9,016 bases of DNA. It comes from Ardenticatenales bacterium (GTDB lineage Bacteria > Chloroflexota > Anaerolineae > Ardenticatenales > Ardenticatenaceae). The notes below the pieces were generated by a model. It saw only the letters and a list, made by a program, of their open reading frames with translations, was not told the DNA's origin and ran no database searches. Positions within the stretch are counted from its first letter, which is position 1; the number at the start of each line of letters is the position of its first letter. Made by a program: the position numbers and the translations under genes. The stretch spans positions 1 to 9,016 of the forward strand of contig JACCSL010000909.1 of assembly GCA_013812995.1 (NCBI GenBank), written 5' to 3'. This document shows, in pieces, positions 1 to 7,233 of this stretch.

Positions 1-714
<714 letters not shown>

Positions 715-716
715 GC

Positions 717-756
717 AAAACAAAAAGAGACGCGGTGGGTACGCACCGCGTCTCTT
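717..756. terminator. Bidirectional intrinsic terminator
   Basis: A perfect 13-bp stem (725-737 with 744-756) encloses a 6-base loop. On the minus strand the stem is followed by TTTTTGTTTT, a classic intrinsic terminator for the gene at 769-1185 and possibly for the whole leftward operon. On the plus strand it lies 10 bases after the ABC ATPase stop codon, with only a short U-poor tail, so it is weaker in that direction. It separates two convergent genes. Confidence 0.9.
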
Positions 757-768
757 CAGGGGATTGGG

Positions 769-1185
769 TTAGCTCGCCAGCCGCTGGCTCAGGCAAGGCG
801 ATGCGGCGGTGGCGGTCACGAACAGTTCCAGGATGGACACCCGCCGCGCGGCCTGCTGGAAGGCGCGACGCGCCTCCTTCTGCGTCGGGTACGACGAGCC
901 ATGCTTGAGCAGGAACTCACCGAAACGAACCTCGTTCCGGTATACCTCCGCCGAGGGCATTGTCAGGTCGAGAGCGGGAGCGCGCAGGGGTGACGCGGGG
1001 CTGATGCGTGTGAGCACGCGCCGGGTTCCTGCCTCCAGGCAGGTGGGGCAGGCCACACCGAGGTGCTCCCCTGCCTCATCGAAGATGTCCGCCAGGGCGG
1101 CCTCTCCGCCGAAGCGCTCCCCGCAAAACGCACAATTCCAGTTGGTGATGATGGTGGTAGGTGCAACCTGAACAGTGATTCTCAT
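769..1185 (-). CDS. Small protein with two CxxC pairs (putative zinc ribbon), function unknown
   Basis: 138 residues. The N-terminal half carries CAFC (C18, C21) and CPTC (C46, C49) separated by 24 residues, the layout of a four-cysteine zinc ribbon or knuckle. The region after residue 75 is rich in charged residues and Ala and looks helical, with EARRAFQQAARR near residues 104-115. No signal peptide or membrane segment is seen, so it is probably cytoplasmic. The start is supported by GGGAGAG about 8 bases upstream on the minus strand. It lies 97 bases downstream of the second response regulator and ends just before the terminator, so it could be the last gene of the signalling operon or have its own promoter. 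I do not recognise a named family. Metal binding is inferred from cysteine spacing only. Confidence 0.75.
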   Translation of the reverse strand: MRITVQVAPTTIITNWNCAFCGERFGGEAALADIFDEAGEHLGVACPTCLEAGTRRVLTRISPASPLRAPALDLTMPSAEVYRNEVRFGEFLLKHGSSYPTQKEARRAFQQAARRVSILELFVTATAASPCLSQRLAS

Positions 1186-1236
1186 GGCCTTGGCTCTCCC
1201 TAAAATGGCTTAACCGTCTTGCTTCTAGAGAGTTTC

Positions 1237-1265
1237 ACTATACAGGAAAGCTGCGACAGAAACCG
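1237..1265 (-). promoter_or_regulatory. Weak candidate promoter for the CxxC protein
   Basis: On the minus strand a TATAGT box (1237-1242) matches five of six bases of the -10 consensus and lies about 50 bases upstream of the start codon of the gene at 769-1185. The matching -35 position (GGTTTC, 1259-1264, or one base either side) is poor. Separate transcription from the operon is possible but not established. Confidence 0.25.
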
Positions 1266-1271
1266 TCGCGG
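1251..1271 (-). terminator. Possible weak hairpin after the second response regulator
   Basis: Seven base pairs, including one G-T wobble (1251-1257 with 1265-1271), close a 7-base loop 11 bases after the stop of the response regulator at 1283-1699. On the minus strand it is followed by AGCTTTCCTG, not a true U-tract. It may attenuate rather than terminate transcription, or mean nothing. Confidence 0.2.
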
Positions 1272-1282
1272 AAGGGATGTTT

Positions 1283-1699
1283 TCAGCGCGCTTCCCAGAC
1301 GGATTCACCCTGCAAGATGCGCTTAATCTGCTCGGGGAAACACTCGGAATTGATCGGCTTGCCGATGAAGCCATCAAAGCCTGCCTGACGGGCTCTTTCG
1401 ATGTCGGCGGGGCTGATGTGGCCGGTGACGGCCACGACCCGTGTCGTCGTCAGGCGGGGGTGAACACGAATTCGTTGCAGGACCCCGTATCCGTTCTCGC
1501 CCGGAATCTCGATATCAAGCAGGATGAGGTCAGGGGAGAGGGTGGGTCTGGTTTCGAGTAGCCTGAACAGAGCGTAGCCTGTCATCGCGCTATCCACATA
1601 GTAGACCCCAACGTCGTTGTGCAACAACTCCATCACGACGAACATATTATCCATGTTGTCCTCTACCACGAGAACGGTGGCCTGGCGAGCCTCGGTCAT
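1283..1699 (-). CDS. Single-domain response regulator (CheY-like receiver), second tandem copy
   Basis: A 138-residue stand-alone receiver domain that accepts phosphate from a histidine kinase. Conserved residues are all present: acidic pair E13/D14, phosphoacceptor D62 (in LILLDIEIPG), switch threonine T92 and lysine K114 (in FIGKPIN). There is no output domain; the protein ends about 12 residues after the last receiver helix with WEAR. An ATG 30 bases further upstream would add 10 residues, but I chose the inner ATG because it gives exactly the length and N-terminus (MTE) of the neighbouring paralogue and follows a purine-rich AGAAAGAGAG. By eye 101 of 138 positions match that paralogue without gaps, so the pair arose by tandem duplication. 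It lies 72 bases downstream of the first copy in the same operon. It probably works through protein contacts or as a phosphate sink. Confidence 0.93.
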   Translation of the reverse strand: MTEARQATVLVVEDNMDNMFVVMELLHNDVGVYYVDSAMTGYALFRLLETRPTLSPDLILLDIEIPGENGYGVLQRIRVHPRLTTTRVVAVTGHISPADIERARQAGFDGFIGKPINSECFPEQIKRILQGESVWEAR

Positions 1700-1771
1700 G
1701 GGGAACTCTCTTTCTGAGATGGCGTGCATAGGTAAGATCGAGAAGTCAATGATGGTGGAGCATGGGCAACC

Positions 1772-2188
1772 CTATTGCGCCTCCCAAATAGCCTCGCCCT
1801 GCAAGATGCGCTTAATCTGCTCGGGGAAACGCTCGAAATTGATCGGCTTGCCGATGAAGCCATCAAAGCCCGCCTGGGTGGCTCTCTCAACGTCCTGCGG
1901 CATGACATTGGCCGTGATTGCCACCACCCGCGTCGTCGTGAGACGCGGGTGCTGACGGATACGCTTCAAGACGGTGTATCCATCCTCGCCGGGAATCTGG
2001 ATATCGAGCAGGATGAGGTGTGGGGTGAGGTTGGGTTTGTTGTCAAGCATCTTGAAGAGTTCGTAACCCGTGACCGTGCTATCGACGAAATACACCCCTA
2101 CCTCATGGTGCAACAGCTCCACCACGACGAACATATTATCCATATTGTCCTCTACCACGAGGACGCTGGCCTCTTGAACCTCGGTCAT
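1772..2188 (-). CDS. Single-domain response regulator (CheY-like receiver), first tandem copy
   Basis: A 138-residue receiver-only protein. Acidic pair E13/D14, phosphoacceptor D62 (in LILLDIQIPG), T92 and K114 are intact. Its start codon overlaps the kinase stop codon as TAATG, so the two are probably translationally coupled and made in linked amounts, which favours this protein as a direct partner of the kinase. A Shine-Dalgarno-like AGGGAA lies at the kinase 3' end. It is very similar to the copy at 1283-1699; the least conserved stretch is residues 91-100, the loop after the switch threonine that often sets partner specificity. No DNA-binding or enzymatic output domain is present. Phosphoacceptor function is firm from the family; downstream partners are unknown. 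Confidence 0.95.
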   Translation of the reverse strand: MTEVQEASVLVVEDNMDNMFVVVELLHHEVGVYFVDSTVTGYELFKMLDNKPNLTPHLILLDIQIPGEDGYTVLKRIRQHPRLTTTRVVAITANVMPQDVERATQAGFDGFIGKPINFERFPEQIKRILQGEAIWEAQ

Positions 2189-5100
2189 TAAAAGTTCCCT
2201 TTCTGGAGGAGTACGCGCACGAGCGCCGGAAAGTCAACGATAGGGAAAGATGCCTTCTGGAAGTAGCCCTGGGTATGCTCCGTCAACCAGGCCCGCTCCT
2301 CCGAATTCAGATCTTTGGCGGTGATGACCAGCACAGGGATGTGTTCCCACTCCGGGCGCTTGTTCATCTGTCGCAAGAACTCAAAGCCATCCACCCGTGG
2401 CATCATCAGGTCCAACACGATCAGTGCCGGCACATTCTCCTCCAGGCGTGCCAGGGCCTGCTCCCCATCATTGGCTTCGGTGATCTGCCACCCACTCTGT
2501 TCCAAAATAGAGCGCACCACCAGGCGCGCATCCGGGTCATCGTCCACAACCAGGACACTCGCCGGTGAGGTCGCCACCTGTTGGACCTGTAACAGGAGCG
2601 TATCGTGGTCTACGGGCTTCATCAGCCACCCCTGTACCCCATTCAACACGCCGATGTGGGCGGTGTCCTGGTCTACAATGGAGCATACCACGATGGGAAT
2701 CGTTGCCAACTCAGGGTCGGCGCGCAGCAGCCGCAGCACTGCCCAGCCATCAAGGTGCGGCATCTGAATATCCAGGAGCACCACCTGGGGCCGCACCTGT
2801 CGCACGACCTCGTAGGCGGTTCGGCTATCCATGACCCCATGAACCCGCCAGCCCGCGCTCTGCAATGTATGCCCAAGGATTGCCTGAGCATCCGGGTCAT
2901 CGTCGATCACGACCACCTGCCCTCCAGCCTTGAAGCCTCCATCCTCCAGGATCATCAGAGGTGTCTCTGGCTTGCCAGATTTGCTCTCCGCCATTTTGGG
3001 CAGGGTGAAGGTGAAGGTCGAACCGACGTCCACCGTGCTCTCTACCCTCAGCGTCCCCCCATGCATCTCGATGAGCCGCTTGCAGATGGGCAAGCCCAAC
3101 CCGGTGCCCTGGTACTCCCGGTTCAAATTGCTATCGACCTGCCGAAATTCCTCGAAGACCAGCGCCTGATCCTCCGGGGCAATCCCGATCCCGGTGTCCT
3201 GCACGCTGACGACCAACATCTCATCCTGCTCTGCCGTGCGCACCGTCACGGTTCCCCCCTCGGTGGTGAATTTCGCCGCGTTCGACAGCAGATTCAGCAT
3301 TACCTGTCTCACGCGTGTCTGGTCGGCCCAGACAGGCGGGAGCCCGTCAGGCGGCACTTCCAGCGTGAGTTGAATCCCCTTGTCCTTGGTCAGCCCGATC
3401 GCCGTACTCATCACCCCCTCGAGCAGGGGTTGGAGATGCACCTCTTTTTGCACCAACTCCATCTTCCCTGCCTCAATCTTGGACAGGTCCAGAATATCGT
3501 TGATCAGCCCCAGCAGGTGCTCCCCGTTGGTCAGGATGCGTTGCAGGAGGGTTTCCTGGCGCTCGTTCAGGTCGCCAAACGTGCGACGAAGCAGAAATTT
3601 CGAGAAGTTGATAATCGCGTTGAGGGGTGTTCGCAGCTCGTGCGACATATTGGCCAGGAAGCGGCTCTTGAGCTGGTTGGCCTCCTCGGCCCCCTCCTTG
3701 GCCACTCGCAGGGCCTCTTCGGCTCGCTCGCGCTCGATCGCACGACCCAACTGGGTGCCCAGGTCGGCCATGAGCTCCAGAAGGGAGTCATCGGGCTCGG
3801 TAAGGACGCGGTCAAGGAAGAACTCCAGAACCGCCGCGACTTCCTGCTCGACCAGCACCGGGAAGGCAAAGGCGGTTCTGACGGGAAGGGACGATAGCAG
3901 GGCCGCGCGTGGAAAATTGCTGTCTCTTTGGATGTCTACGATCCAGGCAGGCTTCCCCGTTTCGAGAACACGCCCTGGCAGCCCAACGCCCGACTTGAAG
4001 GAGGTCGCCTCCGTGGCCTCGCGGAACGCCTGATACCGTTCAGGGTCATCCAGGTGCCACAGTTTGGTGGGAATCAGCTCCCCCGAGGGGTGAGGATTCG
4101 GTAGGTAGACATGCCCCACCGGCCAGCCGGTGTGCGCACAAACCGCATCAAGGGCCATCTGGAGTGCCTGGGTCACGGTGGGGCTGCTATTCGCGGCCTG
4201 CGTGACGGTCTGGAGCAAGCGCAGGGCCGAGGTACGCTCATCCACGCGCCGCTCCAGGTTGCGGCTGTGCTGGGTGAGCTCCTCTGCCATCTGTTTGAAA
4301 GAGAGACTCAATGCTCGGATCTCATCCTGCCCCACAACCTCCAGGGGCCGCTCGCGATCCCCTGCCGCGATGGCATGCGCGGTCTCCGTCAGGTAGATGA
4401 CGGGCTGGGAGATGGAGCGCGCCACCAGCAGCGCCAGGAAGATGACCGTGAGGAGAGTGCCCCCGCTCAGCAGCAGAACCACCGAGCGTTGGCGCGCAAT
4501 CGGGGCAAACGCTTCCGGCGAATCGATCTTGACGACCATGCCCCATCGCAGGGAGGGCAGGTACCGCCACACCGCTACCGTCTCCTGGCCTCGGTAATCG
4601 ACAGCGGCTCCATATCCCCGGCTACCCTGTACGGCGTTCTGGAGCGGCTGCTCCGTGGCGCTGTTGAGAGGAATCTTCAAGCGGAAGGCCGCCTCCGGAT
4701 TATGCCGCACCGGCGTCACAAAGACGGCCTCGCCATTGACCTCGGTGCCAACGATCGTCTCGCCGCTCTCGCCCAGGCTGGTATAACTGTTGACGATGTT
4801 ATAGATTTCCCGATTACTCATCTGGAGCACGACGGCCCCAATCACGATCCCCTCCTGTAGCACCGGAGCCGCGATAAAAGCGGCGGGGGCCTGGGCAGAT
4901 TCGTCGAATTCGAAATCGGAAATCTCCGTTGCCAGCAAGGTCCGGGCGTTGTCGAAGACGCGCGCCAGCTCGGTATCCTTCTGGGGGGCCACATAGTAAT
5001 TTTGCCCCAGGGCGTGCCCCTCCTTGACCGTCAGGATCAGGTCACCGGCGGCGGAGAAGAGGAGCAGGTTGTCATAGCCGGATTCTTGAATGTAGGACTC

Positions 5101-5442
5101 CAGGAACGGTTGGAGATCCTCCTTGATGACTTGATAGCCAGGGGAATCAATCCCATCGGTCGCGTAGATCTCTTGAAGCGACTCCAGGGATTCCACGATG
5201 GTCGGCATCTGGGCGAGGGAGGTGACGTTGCGGCGGCGCTCGCGCGCGTAGGTCTCGATCTGGTTGGCCTTGCTATCGGCAATCGCTACCAGATTGTTCG
5301 TGACCTGTTGCTGGAGGGAATTCACGGAGATGAGGTAGGTCAGAGCGGTTACCAGGAACAAGGGGACAAGGGCAATGATGAGAAACCAGCCAAGGAGCCT
5401 GGTAGCAATCGAAGTTTTTTGAGGGAGAAGGCCATCAAGCAT
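2188..5442 (-). CDS. Membrane hybrid sensor histidine kinase: Cache-HAMP-GAF-HisKA-HATPase-REC-REC
   Basis: A 1084-residue sensor that autophosphorylates on histidine and relays phosphate to aspartates. Order: transmembrane helix (about 17-38), extracytoplasmic domain of about 280 residues resembling a double Cache (40-318), second transmembrane helix (320-341), HAMP (about 342-396), GAF-like domain (about 405-570), short coiled coil (570-593), dimerisation and phosphoacceptor helix with H601 in [11 protein letters not shown], ATPase domain with N-box N717/N721, G1 DTGIG (749-753) and G2 GTGLG (779-783). Two receivers follow: REC1 with D847-D849, D891, S921, K942; REC2 with D967-D969, D1011, T1041, K1063. 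All catalytic residues look intact. No HPt domain is seen. The start has AAGAAGGA 10 bases upstream. It follows the binding-protein gene by 42 bases and overlaps the next response regulator. The ligand may be sensed directly by Cache or through the UrtA-like partner. Confidence 0.95.
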   Translation of the reverse strand: MLDGLLPQKTSIATRLLGWFLIIALVPLFLVTALTYLISVNSLQQQVTNNLVAIADSKANQIETYARERRRNVTSLAQMPTIVESLESLQEIYATDGIDSPGYQVIKEDLQPFLESYIQESGYDNLLLFSAAGDLILTVKEGHALGQNYYVAPQKDTELARVFDNARTLLATEISDFEFDESAQAPAAFIAAPVLQEGIVIGAVVLQMSNREIYNIVNSYTSLGESGETIVGTEVNGEAVFVTPVRHNPEAAFRLKIPLNSATEQPLQNAVQGSRGYGAAVDYRGQETVAVWRYLPSLRWGMVVKIDSPEAFAPIARQRSVVLLLSGGTLLTVIFLALLVARSISQPVIYLTETAHAIAAGDRERPLEVVGQDEIRALSLSFKQMAEELTQHSRNLERRVDERTSALRLLQTVTQAANSSPTVTQALQMALDAVCAHTGWPVGHVYLPNPHPSGELIPTKLWHLDDPERYQAFREATEATSFKSGVGLPGRVLETGKPAWIVDIQRDSNFPRAALLSSLPVRTAFAFPVLVEQEVAAVLEFFLDRVLTEPDDSLLELMADLGTQLGRAIERERAEEALRVAKEGAEEANQLKSRFLANMSHELRTPLNAIINFSKFLLRRTFGDLNERQETLLQRILTNGEHLLGLINDILDLSKIEAGKMELVQKEVHLQPLLEGVMSTAIGLTKDKGIQLTLEVPPDGLPPVWADQTRVRQVMLNLLSNAAKFTTEGGTVTVRTAEQDEMLVVSVQDTGIGIAPEDQALVFEEFRQVDSNLNREYQGTGLGLPICKRLIEMHGGTLRVESTVDVGSTFTFTLPKMAESKSGKPETPLMILEDGGFKAGGQVVVIDDDPDAQAILGHTLQSAGWRVHGVMDSRTAYEVVRQVRPQVVLLDIQMPHLDGWAVLRLLRADPELATIPIVVCSIVDQDTAHIGVLNGVQGWLMKPVDHDTLLLQVQQVATSPASVLVVDDDPDARLVVRSILEQSGWQITEANDGEQALARLEENVPALIVLDLMMPRVDGFEFLRQMNKRPEWEHIPVLVITAKDLNSEERAWLTEHTQGYFQKASFPIVDFPALVRVLLQKGNF

Positions 5443-5484
5443 CAGCGTGCATCCTTCTTTAAGGGTGTTGATTGTTGCGTAGTG

Positions 5485-6744
5485 TTATTGACCTGGGTTG
5501 GCCCAGTTACCCCCCCACCCTTGGTAGAGGTCATCCAGGAAAGCGGTCCATTCTGCCTCCGAGCGATACCTCGGGAAGGGAATGGGGCGGATGGGCTGCT
5601 CCGAACTCCAGACGACGTCAAACTGACCGTCCTCTCGGATTCTGCCGATGCGCACGACCTTCCAGGTGTGCTGGGTATCGGGGTCGATGTAGACGATCCC
5701 CTCGGGCGCGTTGAAGCTCTGATTTTTGATCGCCTTTCGGATGGCCTCTGTGTTATCCGTCCCCGCCTCTTCCACCGCCTGAGCCCAGAGATAGACACCA
5801 AAGTAGCCCGCCTCGATGGGATCATCGGTCACACGCTCGCTGCCATAGCTCCTCTGGAACGCGGCAACAAACCGATCGTTGTTGTCTCGCTCGATGGCTT
5901 GAAAGTAGTTCCACGCGGCATAATCTCCTACCATTGTACCTATCTCCATGCTACGGAGTTCATCCTCGGCGATGCTGAAGGACATAGTGGGAATTTGCTC
6001 CGGCGTGATACCCGCCGCGCGCAGCGCGCTGAAGAAGGCAACGTTGGTATCGCCGTTGATGGTATTCAGGATGACATCCGGCTTCGCGGCCATGATCTTG
6101 GCAACCACGTCCTCCACATCCGTGCTCCCCAGGAGGAGATACTCCTCACCAACAATCTCACCGTGGAGCGACGCAACCTGATCCTTGATGATGGCGTTGG
6201 CCGTTCGTGGAAAAACATAGTCCGAGCCGACAAGGAAGAAGCGAGTTCCAAGATTGTCCAGACACCACTTGACAGCGGGGATAATCTGCTGGTTGGGGGC
6301 GGCCCCCGTGTAGACGATGTTGGGGGATTGTTCCAACCCCTCGTACTGCACGGGGTAGAAGAGGAGGTGGTTGTACTGCTCAAAAACCGGCTTGACCGTC
6401 TTGCGACAGGCGGAGGTCCAGCACCCGAAGACCGTGCTTACTTCCTCCTCGGTAATCAGCCGCTCCGCCTCCTGAGCGAAGGTAGGCCAGTCCGAGCGCC
6501 CATCGACAACAACATACTCAATCGGACGTCCCAGTACCCCGCCATTCTGATTGATCTCTTCGATAGCGAGGATGGTCGCGTCAACAACGGACCTCTCGCT
6601 GATGGCCATCGTACCGGAGAGGGAGTGCAGAATACCAACCTTGATAGGAGGTTTGGAAGAGGTAAAGCGATTGACGAGGAGAGGGACGGTCACAAGCACA
6701 ACAGCGGCGAGCAGAAACCATATCCACTTTTTGTCTGGTTGCAT
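5485..6744 (-). CDS. UrtA-like (type I periplasmic fold) ligand-binding protein, membrane-anchored, linked to the sensor kinase
   Basis: 419 residues, the usual size for the urea/short-chain-amide binding-protein family (UrtA, AmiC relatives). Family hallmarks: GILHSLSGTMAISE (37-50), GGVLGRPIE (68-76), SDWPTFA (84-90), FGCWTSACRK (106-115), LLFYPVQYEG (127-136), TGAAPNQQ (146-153) and the end GWGGNWANP. A hydrophobic segment at about 7-24 follows a basic N-terminus, with no lipobox cysteine and no clear signal-peptidase site, so it is probably tethered outside the membrane by an uncleaved helix. AAGGAAGAG precedes the ATG. No urea permease or ATPase genes accompany it. It is the first gene of an operon with a sensor kinase and two receivers, pointing to a sensing rather than transport role. 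The ligand is inferred only from family resemblance. Confidence 0.9.
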   Translation of the reverse strand: MQPDKKWIWFLLAAVVLVTVPLLVNRFTSSKPPIKVGILHSLSGTMAISERSVVDATILAIEEINQNGGVLGRPIEYVVVDGRSDWPTFAQEAERLITEEEVSTVFGCWTSACRKTVKPVFEQYNHLLFYPVQYEGLEQSPNIVYTGAAPNQQIIPAVKWCLDNLGTRFFLVGSDYVFPRTANAIIKDQVASLHGEIVGEEYLLLGSTDVEDVVAKIMAAKPDVILNTINGDTNVAFFSALRAAGITPEQIPTMSFSIAEDELRSMEIGTMVGDYAAWNYFQAIERDNNDRFVAAFQRSYGSERVTDDPIEAGYFGVYLWAQAVEEAGTDNTEAIRKAIKNQSFNAPEGIVYIDPDTQHTWKVVRIGRIREDGQFDVVWSSEQPIRPIPFPRYRSEAEWTAFLDDLYQGWGGNWANPGQ

Positions 6745-6751
6745 GACTCTT

Positions 6752-6905
6752 CCTTGAGAATGTGGTCAGATGGCTTGCTATATGAGAGCCATCATGGTGT
6801 GGTGGCGAGCGCACCGTAACGCAAGGGTTCAACGGTAGAACTCAAGCGGAAGATGTTAAGCGGGGATGGACCGATCTCAAGGAAAGGTGCGCCTTGAGAG
6901 TGGTC
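6752..6905. repeat. Three copies of GACC-N2/4-TCTCAAGG in the operon leader
   Basis: The motif GACC then 2-4 bases then TCTCAAGG occurs three times in 154 bases: on the minus strand at 6752-6767 (4-base gap, overlapping the ribosome-binding site of the binding-protein gene), on the plus strand at 6869-6882 (2-base gap) and on the minus strand at 6892-6905 (2-base gap). The last two face each other and form a 12-pair dyad with a 9-base centre and a short internal mismatch. A weaker half-copy, ACTCAAGCGG, lies at 6840-6849. Spacing, orientation and position suggest a protein-binding site or RNA structures controlling the operon. Confidence 0.45.
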
Positions 6906-6940
6906 AGGAGGCAATTGTATTCTTGGGCGTGAAAGGGTGT

Positions 6941-7035
6941 CTATGGACATATTGCACAGACTTTTAGCAATGTTGTTTGTGCAATATGCCCAAACTGTTA
7001 CCTTTTTGTAGCAGGCAGGGCTGAGATTTGGTCAT
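6941..7035 (-). pseudogene. Probable MazE/AbrB-like antitoxin remnant
   Basis: An ATG at 7035 sits six bases after AGGAGA, a very good ribosome-binding site, and opens a 23-residue frame ending at 6964. Residues 9-17 read LQKGNSLGI, close to the MazE antitoxin core LQKWGNSLGI but lacking the tryptophan. If the frame is shifted by one base after this core, the text continues IAQTTLLKVCAICP to a stop at 6941, resembling the RIPxxLLK part of MazE. So this may be an antitoxin N-terminus broken by small indels. The break falls where the palindrome at 6944-6992 begins. No toxin gene follows. The match is short, and a chance resemblance or a real 23-residue peptide remains possible. Confidence 0.35.
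6944..6992. repeat. Imperfect 18-bp inverted repeat
   Basis: Arms 6944-6961 and 6975-6992 pair at 16 of 18 positions around a 13-base centre. The innermost part of the arms contains a perfect 11-bp run, CATATTGCACA (6948-6958) with TGTGCAATATG (6978-6988). It is AT-rich compared with the flanks. It is not followed directly by a U-tract on either strand (the nearest T-run on the plus strand is at 7003-7007), so it fits an operator, a recombination or insertion scar, or a structured RNA better than a terminator. Confidence 0.6.
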
Positions 7036-7075
7036 GGGAACTCTCCTCACAAGGAACAAGGACCAGCGGTAGTCC

Positions 7076-7144
7076 TCAGTGTCGGGCCAGCTGGGCCATC
7101 TGCCGGGCAGTCTCGTCGGTAAGCTGGATGCTTATCTGTTTCAC
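7076..7144 (-). pseudogene. 22-codon ribbon-helix-helix-like reading frame, probably truncated antitoxin or repressor
   Basis: A GTG at 7144 lies nine bases after AGGAG, a strong ribosome-binding site, and encodes 22 residues before TGA. The peptide KQISIQLTDETARQMAQLA matches the start of ribbon-helix-helix (CopG/Arc-type) proteins: a DNA-contacting beta strand with alternating residues followed by the first helix. The second helix is missing, and neither other frame downstream restores it, so this is more likely the stump of a repressor or antitoxin than a working one. A canonical promoter with a palindromic operator lies 43 bases upstream, as expected for a self-regulating antitoxin. It is followed 40 bases later by the MazE-like remnant. 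It could instead be a small regulatory leader peptide. Confidence 0.45.
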
Positions 7145-7186
7145 GAGATCTCACTCCTACAAGCAGGGTTTGGAGCGCACCATCGC

Positions 7187-7214
7187 ATAATACACGATTA
7201 TCGTGTGTTGCCAA
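7187..7214 (-). promoter_or_regulatory. Sigma70-type promoter reading leftward
   Basis: On the minus strand TTGGCA (7209-7214, five of six consensus bases) is followed after 16 bases by TATTAT (7187-7192, five of six). Transcription would start near 7180 and reach the ribbon-helix-helix-like frame after a short leader. It may also feed the signalling operon about 430 bases further on, since no clear terminator intervenes. Confidence 0.6.
7192..7206. promoter_or_regulatory. Perfect palindromic operator ACACGAT-T-ATCGTGT
   Basis: Seven bases, a central T, and the perfect reverse complement. It fills the spacer of the leftward promoter and touches its -10 box, so a protein bound here would block RNA polymerase. 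It also lies 28 bases upstream of the rightward GNAT gene and could control both. The position fits autorepression by a ribbon-helix-helix antitoxin; the actual binder is unknown. Confidence 0.6.
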
Positions 7215-7233
7215 GAGTTTAAAGGGAGAATCT

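Larger units (their letters stand above)
6745..7233. other. 489-base intergenic region with regulatory repeats and antitoxin remnants
   Basis: No full-length gene fits here. From left to right it contains the leader of the signalling operon with three repeated GACC-N-TCTCAAGG motifs, a long imperfect palindrome, a decayed MazE-like reading frame, a 22-codon ribbon-helix-helix-like reading frame, and a leftward promoter with a palindromic operator. Each is described separately. No convincing -10/-35 pair immediately upstream of the gene at 5485-6744 was found, so the operon may use a non-sigma70 promoter or be read from 7187-7214. Confidence 0.6.

Noticed and set aside
1700..1729. Ten-residue N-terminal extension of the second response regulator
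   Set aside because: The inner ATG gives the same length and N-terminus as the paralogue and has a better purine-rich upstream stretch.
1775..2191. Plus-strand open frame opposite the first receiver, resembling one at 1277-1561
   Set aside because: The two shadow frames resemble each other only because the receivers opposite them are duplicated genes.
2605..3897. 430-codon plus-strand open frame
   Set aside because: Antisense to the kinase core and receivers; rich in His, Gln, Arg and Pro with no family motif, typical of a shadow frame.
4111..4860. 249-codon plus-strand open frame
   Set aside because: Antisense to the HAMP and sensor region of the kinase; no motif and no ribosome-binding support.
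5002..6819. 605-codon plus-strand open frame
   Set aside because: It runs antisense across the kinase and binding-protein genes, whose minus-strand translations show complete domain motifs. The plus-strand product has no recognisable motif and is a by-product of GC-rich codon use.
6792..6950. 52-codon minus-strand frame upstream of the binding-protein gene
   Set aside because: No ribosome-binding site before its ATG, no recognisable motif, and it runs through the regulatory repeats.
6944..7007. Palindrome plus T-run as an intrinsic terminator
   Set aside because: The T-run starts about 10 bases after the stem on the plus strand and there is none on the minus strand; the stem is AT-rich. No plus-strand gene ends nearby.
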